A DNA stretch of 64,000 nucleotides, from assembly GCA_015232355.1 (NCBI GenBank), contig JADFZW010000001.1, positions 1 through 64,000 on the forward strand. The letters are read 5' to 3'. A program made the position numbers and the translations under genes. The notes beneath the pieces were generated by a model that made no database searches, was not told the origin of the DNA, and saw only the letters and a program-made list of their open reading frames with translations. Source of the DNA: Oligoflexia bacterium (GTDB lineage Bacteria; Bdellovibrionota; Bacteriovoracia; Bacteriovoracales; Bacteriovoracaceae). Position 1 is the first letter of the stretch. The number at the start of each line of letters is the position of its first letter. This document shows, piece after piece, positions 1 through 6,224 of the stretch.

Positions 1-151
1 TGATTTTCTGATGAAAGAAATAAAAAAATTATCGCTCTATCATTTAAATAAAATTCGCTAGAATGATCACTAAAGATACAATACCTTAAAGCACACATCT
101 AAAATATTTTTATTTACATTTCCGCAACTAGTCCCACAAGTGGCGTGTCAC
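1..151 (+). repeat. Island repeat, direct copy 1 (left end outside window)
   Basis: The window opens inside a copy of the repeat family that recurs through the first 16 kb. It runs from an AT-rich body through the block TTTCCGCAACTAGTCCCAC and finishes with the end motif GCGTGTCAC at 143-151. Near-identical sequence is found at 3321-3469 and 5922-6070, and a diverged copy at 1540-1691. The body lies to the left of the end motif. The stretch 152-376 that follows is AT-rich and shows only the ribosome binding site of the next gene. Confidence 0.9.
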
Positions 152-376
152 TTTATTTTCTTTATTTTCTTATATACTTTACTTTTTTTCTTTTTCACTT
201 TCGAAACTACAGAAAACAATGGGACACAGTGATATTAACATATCTTTGAGACATGTGTATTTGTATGATACTTGATTCGGACAAAGAAAGTGATGTCCCT
301 CTGGTTCAGTATTTTGGATATAAGGAAAAGAGATCAATATAAAAACAATTAGAAAAAATAAAAGGAGAGTTATATA

Positions 377-790
377 ATGGAACAATATAAGCACACACGA
401 AAAACAATATTCAGGCAAGCAGCATTGCTGAGATTGGAAGAAGCAGAATTTTTAAAATTAAAATATCCATCAGGGTGCATTTATTTAGGAGGATATGCCC
501 TAGAATGTATGCTTAAGTATCATATCTGTACTTACAATAATGTTTTGTATCTTGAAGAATTAAATAAACCTTGGTTATTCTCTAACAGAGGACATGATTT
601 GAATTTATTATTAAAAGAAACGAAACTCTATGAACCAATTTTCAAATCATTATTCTTGTCAAGTAGTTTTAATCTCGCCAATAAATGGAGAACTAGTTTA
701 AGATACAATCCTAATAAAGGTAATTTGAATGAAGCTAGAAGATTTATTAGTGCTATTATTGTTTTGATTGAATATTTAAATTCAAAATAG
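377..790 (+). CDS. HEPN-domain protein
   Basis: The 137-residue protein is all-helical and looks like a HEPN domain. A GGYALECMLKYHI segment near residues 38-50 resembles the family's conserved Gly-Tyr-x-x-Glu-Cys-x-x-Lys helix, a His-Asp-Leu (HDL) follows, and a Trp..Arg-Tyr pattern lies near the C-terminus. HEPN proteins are often toxins or RNases in two-gene defence or toxin-antitoxin modules. The classical R-x4-6-H catalytic motif is not clear here, so activity is uncertain. A strong AAAGGAGAG ribosome binding site precedes the ATG. A small gene starts 12 bases downstream and is probably co-transcribed. The HEPN assignment is from pattern recognition and is moderate in strength. Confidence 0.6.
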   Translation: MEQYKHTRKTIFRQAALLRLEEAEFLKLKYPSGCIYLGGYALECMLKYHICTYNNVLYLEELNKPWLFSNRGHDLNLLLKETKLYEPIFKSLFLSSSFNLANKWRTSLRYNPNKGNLNEARRFISAIIVLIEYLNSK

Positions 791-802
791 CTAGGGGCCG
801 AT

Positions 803-1063
803 ATGAAAAATAACTATAAAAAAAGCATAGAAAAAGCAGTTGATATTTGTCTTGTAAAATGTAATCTACATCCTACCCATAAAGAGATAAAAAAAACAAA
901 GTCAGGATTTATTCATATTCATATGACCATTCCTGAGTTTGCAAATATACCTGTCGACAAAAGAGATTTGATTTTTTGGTCATGCTTAGAAGATGAATTA
1001 ACTCACGAAGAAATAGTGATGATAAGTGTTTGTGTTTTATCTGCGCCTGATGAAGTTGCTTAA
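803..1063 (+). CDS. Small partner protein of the HEPN gene, unknown family
   Basis: I do not recognise this 86-residue protein. It has a basic N-terminus, a beta-like middle (FIHIHMTIPE) and an acidic, hydrophobic C-terminal half. It starts 12 bases after the HEPN gene with no room for a separate promoter, so the two form an operon and may act as toxin and antitoxin or as two subunits. No nucleotidyltransferase motif (GSxxxxxxD) is visible, so it is not the usual MNT partner of HEPN proteins. The gene ends in a tandem triplication of GTTGCTTAA that runs past the stop codon, evidence of local slippage. Confidence 0.6.
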   Translation: MKNNYKKSIEKAVDICLVKCNLHPTHKEIKKTKSGFIHIHMTIPEFANIPVDKRDLIFWSCLEDELTHEEIVMISVCVLSAPDEVA

Positions 1064-1239
1064 GTTGCTTAAGTTGCTTAATATGTAATCAAAGACCCTC
1101 TAGAGTTTTTGAAAAATCTAATTTGGAGATATATGTGCAACTCGATCTTCTAGTTTTTATTAATGGGTAAAAAAATTCTATGTAACCAGAAATATTTTCT
1201 TCTTTGTAACAAATGGAAGTAAAATAATGAAGTTAAAAG

Positions 1240-1320
1240 AACTACGTTTAATAGTGGTAAAAAAGTGATTAGAGTCTTTTATGTTTTTGACTTTGAAAGG
1301 GATAGAGTGCAGTTACTATG
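1240..1320 (+). pseudogene. Remnant of a HigB-like toxin gene
   Basis: About 65 bases here match the toxin gene at 5145-5210 (GTAAAAAAGTGATTAGAGTC, then the codons for Tyr-Val-Phe-Asp-Phe-Glu-Arg). The flanking sequence is not related and no open frame extends through it. It is followed by copy 3 of the island repeat, just as the better preserved toxin-antitoxin locus is followed by copy 5. I read it as the decayed remains of another toxin-antitoxin-plus-repeat unit. Confidence 0.6.
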
Positions 1321-1383
1321 ATTTATTTCAAATATAAAATAAACAAAGTAAAAAAACACAAAACACAAAATGAAATACTAATT

Positions 1384-1408
1384 CAACTAGTCCTAAAAGT
1401 TGCGTGTC
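1384..1408 (+). repeat. Island repeat end, isolated direct copy
   Basis: CAACTAGTCCTAAAAGTTGCG followed by TGTC is a diverged copy of the repeat's terminal 25 bases without the usual body before it. It directly precedes copy 3. The wider interval 1064-1684 has no intact gene, only this end, the toxin remnant and repeat copy 3. Confidence 0.7.
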
Positions 1409-1411
1409 TTG

Positions 1412-1691
1412 TTTTATGCTACTCTTATTTGCTAACTTAAGCATGATATTCGTTAGAAATGGAATAAATAAAATTTATTTTTGTAAGTTAAAATTTAAAT
1501 CTATAGAGAGTTTCTTTTTTATGGATAGATATTTATTATTTGATTATCTGATTAAAAGAAATAAAAAAATTATCGCTCTATCGACTAAATAAAATTCACT
1601 GGAATGATTATAAGAACACAACCACTTAAAGCGCACACTTAAAATACTTTTATTTACATTTCCGCAACTAGTCCCAAAAGTCGCGTGTCAC
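1412..1691 (+). repeat. Island repeat, direct copy 3
   Basis: This diverged copy carries the long body that is also present at 3200-3469 and 5805-6070, and ends at GCGTGTCAC (1683-1691). Its last bases supply the GTG that opens the reading frame of the IS110-type transposase. The join between repeat and transposase therefore lies inside or beside the end motif. Confidence 0.8.
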
Positions 1692-2830
1692 TTTATTTCT
1701 CAATACTCAATCCAAATAGTGGGGAATTAATGCCTTTTAAAACGCGACCAACATCCACTCACTTAATTGAAAAAATTAAATCTCTTCAATCAGATTTAAA
1801 ATCAATCAGAATGTGCTATGAAAGTACTTATCTTGGATTCGACCTATGCAGGAATATTCGCAAAGAAGGGATTGATTGTGAAATAGTAGCGACATCACTT
1901 ATACCTAGGAGTCCAGGTGATAAGATTAAAACCGATAGAATCGATTCAGAAAAATTGGCAAAATATTATTCACAAGGACTTTTAGAAAAAATTTATATAC
2001 CAACAATTGAAGATGAAGCAGACCGTGATCTAATTCGTGCTAGAGCACACCTAGTAGATCAATTTAAACGAATGAAACGATTTATAATATCCATCTGTAA
2101 ACGTTATTCTATTAGTTATAGAACCGAAACATCCTTGAAGGATTATTTTACCACTAAACATATGAACTGGTTGGTTTCAAAAATTAAAACACTTGAGAAT
2201 ATGTCATTAAAAATTAATTTAGAAACGCTTTTGTCATCTTATAATCAACTAGAAACCACAATCAGCTTTTATGATCTAAAAATTAAAGAATTATCGTTGC
2301 TTCCAAAATATAAAGAAAAAGTGGATTCACTTGTTTGCTATCGTGGTCTGGAAACCCTCTCCGCTATGACTATAATAACAGAACTTGGAGATATAAAAAG
2401 ATTTGTTCATCCTAAAAAACTATGCTCTTATTTAGGGTTTGATATAAGAGAATCTTCCTCTGGTGGTAAAGAGAAGAAAAAAAATATTACTAAAATGGGT
2501 AATCATTATGTTAGAACTGCTATCATTGAAGCAAATCAATATTCGTTCATGCCAGTTAAAGTATCACGTTGGTTAACAAAAAGACGTATGGAAATTAATC
2601 CTAAATATATTGAGATTGCCGATCGTTGCATGCATCGACAGAGTGAAAAAGGAAGAAGGTTGCTTGCTAGAGGTAAGATTAGGAATAAAGCGAAAGTTGC
2701 TTGTGCAAGAGAGATGGTTGGGTTTATCTGGGAGTCATTAATTAAGGCCACAGGAGAACTACTAGAGAGAGAAAAAAATACTAGTACAATGCCAGGTCAT
2801 GCCGGGCCAAATCGAGGGGCCGTTTGTTAG
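1685..2830 (+). pseudogene. IS110-family transposase, N-terminally truncated
   Basis: The 381-residue frame has the C-terminal Transposase_20 region (RGLETLSAMTIITELGDI, then SSGGKEKKKNITKMGNHYVR with the conserved Ser) and most of the N-terminal RuvC-like DEDD domain, including the Glu of MCYEST and the Asp residues of KTDRIDSEKLA. In this family the first catalytic Asp sits in an initial beta strand (xxGxDxxK) that is missing here. The protein opens at strand-1 sequence FSILNPNSGEL, and the only start is a GTG inside the repeat end. No ribosome binding site is visible. I infer a 5' deletion by the neighbouring repeat, so the enzyme is probably inactive unless an alternative fusion start exists. 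Confidence 0.8.
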
Positions 2831-2860
2831 GCCCCATAAGGTTGGCCGGCAGACCGGCAA
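2788..2860 (+). ncRNA. GC-rich nested hairpins at the 3' end of the IS110-type element
   Basis: In an otherwise AT-rich region this 73-base block is strongly GC-rich and self-complementary. GGGGCC (2816-2821) pairs with GGCCCC (2830-2835), GCCGG (2845-2849) pairs with CCGGC (2854-2858), and the flanks TGCCAGGTC and GACCGGCA can pair as an outer stem. It overlaps the last codons of the transposase and ends just before unrelated sequence. IS110/IS1111 elements carry a structured guide (bridge) RNA in a non-coding end, so this could be part of one. It could also be a terminator or a subterminal inverted repeat. The structure is seen; the role is inference. Confidence 0.4.
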
Positions 2861-2922
2861 GCAATGTTCTTTGAATATAATTTTATAAACGAGAAAAAAA
2901 GATATATGAGCACTAAATACCC

Positions 2923-3097
2923 CCTGTCTCAAGGGGAGTTAAAGGGATTAACTCAATCAGAAGTATCTAAAATCGAAGGAAGAAAAGATTTAAAACTTTC
3001 AACATTGAATAAATATGCAAGGGCCATGGGGATGAAGGTAAAAATAGTTTTAACATCAGAAGAAGACGATATGAGACCGATATGCATTTATGGGTAA
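2923..3097 (+). pseudogene. Copied 3' end of a HigA-like antitoxin gene
   Basis: From base 2928 the sequence is almost identical to the last 170 bases of the intact antitoxin gene ending at 5698, including the recognition helix (TQSEVSKIE) and the C-terminal end DDMRPICIYG. The upstream 60 residues of the real antitoxin are absent and unrelated codons precede it. It is the left part of a 552-base duplication (2928-3479 versus 5529-6080) with no net gap, and is unlikely to make a working protein. Confidence 0.8.
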
Positions 3098-3479
3098 GAA
3101 ATGTTCAATCATTTTATTTCCTTCAAAGAACTCCTCGCTCGTAGCTGGATAAAAAATACTGTTGATTTCAGCTAATAATAAAAAATTAATCGTGCTTGCG
3201 TTTTTTTCTCACTAACTTGAACATGATACTTGCTGGAGACAGAATAAATAAAAATTATTTTTGTAAGCTAAAACTCAAATCATAGAAAGTTTCTTTTTTA
3301 TGAGTAGATATTTATTATTGATTTTCTGATGAAAGAAATAAAAAAATTATCGCTCTATCATTTAAATAAAATTCGCTAGAATGATCACTAAAGATACAAT
3401 ACCTTAAAGCACATATCTAAAATATTTTTGTTTACATTTCCGCAACTAGTCCCACAAGTGGCGTGTCACTTAATTCTTT
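2928..3479 (+). repeat. Duplicated antitoxin-tail plus island repeat (direct copy 4)
   Basis: This interval matches 5529-6080 at a constant offset of 2601 bases with only scattered substitutions. It contains the antitoxin 3' end, about 230 bases of spacer and the island repeat ending at GCGTGTCAC (3461-3469). Bases 3098-3564 hold no gene beyond this repeat and the tandem end copy that follows. Confidence 0.9.
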
Positions 3480-3505
3480 CACAAGTGGCGTGTCACTTAA
3501 TTCTT
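3453..3505 (+). repeat. Tandem duplication of the repeat end
   Basis: A 28-base unit, CACAAGTGGCGTGTCACTT followed by AATTCTTTC, occurs twice head to tail. Only the terminal bases of the island repeat are duplicated. A comparable doubled end in the opposite orientation lies at 9060-9087. Confidence 0.85.
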
Positions 3506-3564
3506 TCTTCTCCTTTCTTTGCTTCTTTGTTACCTATTAAATTACCCAATTGCTCCGATATTAC

Positions 3565-4611
3565 CTAATTAAGTTTTTTCCAGTAGGCATCTTTCCCGCG
3601 ACCTAAACATTCCACCTTCCCGGCCTTCTTTAAGTCCTTTAAAACCTTTCGAATCATATCCACGCTCGAACCAGGACAACTCTTCTGTATTTGGCCGATA
3701 GCAAACTTTCCTGCTTGCTTATTTATTGCCGCCACAATCAATTCAGTTTTACCACCCTTATGGACTTGCATCTCCCCAACCCGACCCTCAAACTCCTTAT
3801 AGGCAGATTTGAAAATGGAGAGCATATAGTTTATATAAGGCCAAGGGTCATGCTTACCTTCGTGCCATCCTTGTGAACTTTGCTCAAGGGTTTCATAGTA
3901 TCGTTCTTTATTTTCTTCAATAAGCTTTTCCAAGCTAATGTAGCGTCCTACTTCGAATCCAAGATGATAAGATTGTAAGAGCAGCAGCAACCTGGAAACT
4001 CTTCCATTGCCATCACGAAAAGGATGGATACATAAAAAATCTAAATTAAAAGCGGCCAATAAAATTAATGAAGGTACTTGCTTATCCCTCATTAATTCAT
4101 GCCAAAGCTTTAATAGCTCCTCTGTAGCAGAGGCCGTTTGTAGTGCGGAAACAGTTTTAAACCTTACTCGCTCTCTACCATCAGGATACTTCTCGATGAT
4201 ATCGCCATCTTTTTCTTTGTACTTACCTGCATCCCAAATTTCCCCTCTAGTAAGAGCATGAATGTTCTTTATTGTTTCGACATTGAGGAGTATCTCCTGA
4301 CCCTCTTCATGAATAAGAGAGAGGGCCCGTTTATAACCTGCAATCTCTTCCTCGTTACGATCCTTGTAGTGATTGCCTTTACCAAATATAACTGTACCAA
4401 TTCTTTTAGCATCAATCTCCACTCCCTCCATGCGGTTAGAAGAAATAGAACTCTCGATAATAGCATGTTCTTTTAGCAACTTTAACTTTTGTGGAACTTG
4501 ATGGGTATATAGTTCTTGCTTCCCTCGATATTCGGCAAGGTCAGATAGGTACCATGATGTATTCGTAGATACGAAGGAGAGACCTTTAGAAAAGTTTAAT
4601 AATGTTTTCAT
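3565..4611 (-). CDS. Fic-domain protein AMP-transferase (class II)
   Basis: This 348-residue Fic protein should transfer AMP or a related nucleotide to target proteins. The complete active-site motif HPFRDGNGR is at residues 196-204. An N-terminal autoinhibitory helix SSNRMEG (57-63) matches the (S/T)xxxE(G/N) motif of class II Fic proteins, whose Glu blocks ATP until relieved. The C-terminal 70 residues look like a winged helix, typical of Fic proteins that bind DNA or self-regulate. It stands alone between a repeat end and degraded sequence, so no separate antitoxin is needed. Length and motifs are intact; the target is unknown. Confidence 0.92.
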   Translation of the reverse strand: MKTLLNFSKGLSFVSTNTSWYLSDLAEYRGKQELYTHQVPQKLKLLKEHAIIESSISSNRMEGVEIDAKRIGTVIFGKGNHYKDRNEEEIAGYKRALSLIHEEGQEILLNVETIKNIHALTRGEIWDAGKYKEKDGDIIEKYPDGRERVRFKTVSALQTASATEELLKLWHELMRDKQVPSLILLAAFNLDFLCIHPFRDGNGRVSRLLLLLQSYHLGFEVGRYISLEKLIEENKERYYETLEQSSQGWHEGKHDPWPYINYMLSIFKSAYKEFEGRVGEMQVHKGGKTELIVAAINKQAGKFAIGQIQKSCPGSSVDMIRKVLKDLKKAGKVECLGRGKDAYWKKLN

Positions 4612-4824
4612 CTGCTAATACCTCTCGAGTTTATCTTTCATACCAACCACTATCAATATATAATATAGTTGGTTAAGCAAAAAAACAATAAATTCTATAA
4701 TGAGCATTTTAAATGCCAAGGAAATTTGTTTAGTCTAAACTTGCTATGAGTAAATGTCTTCATTTGGATATTTATATTGTTGCCACATTCTTAAATTGGC
4801 CAATATGGATAATATACTATTTTT

Positions 4825-4980
4825 TCATCTTGATTGATCAATAAAAGGTGCTCCACCATATATAATCATGGCATATGGTAATTTATATTTTTTCAACAAC
4901 GACTTTAATAAATATGTATCTATATCTTTTAGTTTATTTATAAAATCAAAGAAGAACTTCGTGCAAATGCCTTTATTATG
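4825..4980 (-). pseudogene. C-terminal gene scrap, unknown
   Basis: One minus-strand frame reads as a plausible 51-residue protein end (DIDTYLLKSLLKKYKLPYA then MIIYGGAPFIDQSR and a stop) with no start codon. The look is that of a decayed ATPase or restriction-type gene, but I cannot name the family. The surrounding 4612-5022 interval shows nothing else beyond AT-rich spacer. Confidence 0.35.
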
Positions 4981-5034
4981 ACGGCACTGGACTGGTTATA
5001 AGTTGCCAAAAGATTAGAGGAGGGTTTATTTTGT

Positions 5035-5316
5035 AAAATAAAACAAACTAAAGAATTTCAATCATGGTTTGACGAAGCCGATAGTGATTTGCAAGCAGAT
5101 ACTATTGAACATATAGAGATTTTACATCAATTTGGCCCTCGTAAAAAAGTGATTAGAGTCGTTTATGTTTTTGACTTTGAAAGGAATGGAGTTTTATTAA
5201 TTGCTAGAGACAAGGCGGGAGGCGGAGATAAAAATTTTTATGATAAAATGATCGATCAAAGTGAAAAAATATACTTTAGGTATTTGCAGCAAAGGAAAAA
5301 AGAAATTAAAAAGTAG
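5035..5316 (+). pseudogene. HigB/RelE-like toxin with internal deletion
   Basis: The frame reads KQTKEFQSWFDEADSDLQ, then EHIEILHQFGP, then jumps to RKKVIRVVYVFDFERNGVLL and on to GDKNFYDKMIDQSEKIYF. HigB-type toxins of this group have about 25-30 residues between the GP and the RVxYxFD strand, including a Lys-Gly-Ser..Asn-Leu-Lys-Glu-Leu-Arg core. All of that is missing. No ATG, GTG or well-placed TTG starts the full frame; an internal TTG at 5089 would drop the first helix. The antitoxin follows 52 bases later. I infer a disabled toxin left beside its antitoxin. Confidence 0.7.
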
Positions 5317-5368
5317 AAAAGTAATTTAATTAAAAGGAAGAAATGGCCAATAAAGCTGGAGTAATAAA

Positions 5369-5698
5369 ATGAGCATACTAATAAAAAATAAAAAGAAATT
5401 TAATCCAGAATTTTTCAAACATGCCAAGAAGACCATGGGTAGCAAGCGTTTTTATTCTGCTGTTAAAAAAGGTGCTCAAAAAGCATCTGAACTTCGTCTG
5501 AAAATAGTCAGAGAAAAACTTGGTCTGACTCAAGGGGAGTTAAAGGGATTAACTCAATCAGAAGTATCTAAAATCGAAGGAAGAAAAGATTTAAAACTTT
5601 CAACATTGAATAAATATGCAAGGGCCATGGGGATGAAGGTAAAAATAGTTTTAACATCAGAAGAAGACGATATGAGACCGATATGCATTTATGGGTAA
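5369..5698 (+). CDS. XRE-family antitoxin, HigA-like
   Basis: The 109-residue protein has an N-terminal segment typical of HigA/XRE antitoxins encoded after their toxin. A helix-turn-helix (LRLKIVREKLGLTQ, then TQSEVSKIEGRKDLKLSTL) and the RKDLKLSTLNKYARAMG region follow. It would bind DNA and repress the locus while neutralising the HigB-like protein. Between the two helices the protein is about three residues shorter than usual (LTQGELKGLTQSE), which may weaken DNA binding. The C-terminus DDMRPICIYG looks improvised. Its last third is duplicated at 2928-3097. Confidence 0.8.
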   Translation: MSILIKNKKKFNPEFFKHAKKTMGSKRFYSAVKKGAQKASELRLKIVREKLGLTQGELKGLTQSEVSKIEGRKDLKLSTLNKYARAMGMKVKIVLTSEEDDMRPICIYG

Positions 5699-6080
5699 GA
5701 AATGTTCAATCATTTTATTTCCTTCAAAGAACTCCTCGCTCGTAGCTGGATAAAAAATACTGTTGATTTCAGCTAATAATAAAAAATTTATCGTGCTTGT
5801 GTTTTTTTCTCACTAACTTGAACATGATTCTTGCTGGAGACAGAATAAATAAAAATTATTTTTGTAAGCTAAAACTCAAATCGTAGATGGTTTCTTTTTT
5901 ATGAGTAGATATTTATTATTGATTTTCTGATGAAAGAAATAAAAAAATTATCGCTCTATCATTTAAATAAAATTCGCTAGAATGATCACTAAAGATACAA
6001 TACCTTAAAGCACACATCTAAAATATTTTTATTTACATTTCCGCAATTAGTCCCACAAGTCGCGTGTCACTTAATTCTTT
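5529..6080 (+). repeat. Duplicated antitoxin-tail plus island repeat (direct copy 5)
   Basis: This is the partner of 2928-3479, sharing the antitoxin 3' end, the spacer and the island repeat whose end motif GCGTGTCAC is at 6062-6070. It is the last direct-orientation copy. Every copy further right is inverted. Confidence 0.9.
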
Positions 6081-6224
6081 TTATTCTTTATTTTTTAAAA
6101 AATTTAAAAACGACCGATAAGCTATGTAGAAGCGATGTTTTTGTTGGAATAAAAACGAGATGTAGGTCGCAAAGCAACTCAAAATGTGTGCTGGCACCTT
6201 CTCCCTAACAATAAGGGGATAGTT

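Noticed and set aside
1404-1592. Small hydrophobic protein in repeat copy 3
   Set aside because: The frame is not kept in the other copies of the repeat and has no supporting ribosome site.
6100-6200. Possible c-di-GMP (GEMM) riboswitch, because GGTCGCAAAGC resembles the GEMM core GGACGCAAAGC
   Set aside because: The required upstream GCAAACC strand and the second stem are absent. The local pairing is CGACC with GGTCG, a different fold.
6186-6224. Upstream ATG for the large secreted protein
   Set aside because: It has no ribosome site, and starting there places 13 extra non-hydrophobic residues before an otherwise typical signal peptide.
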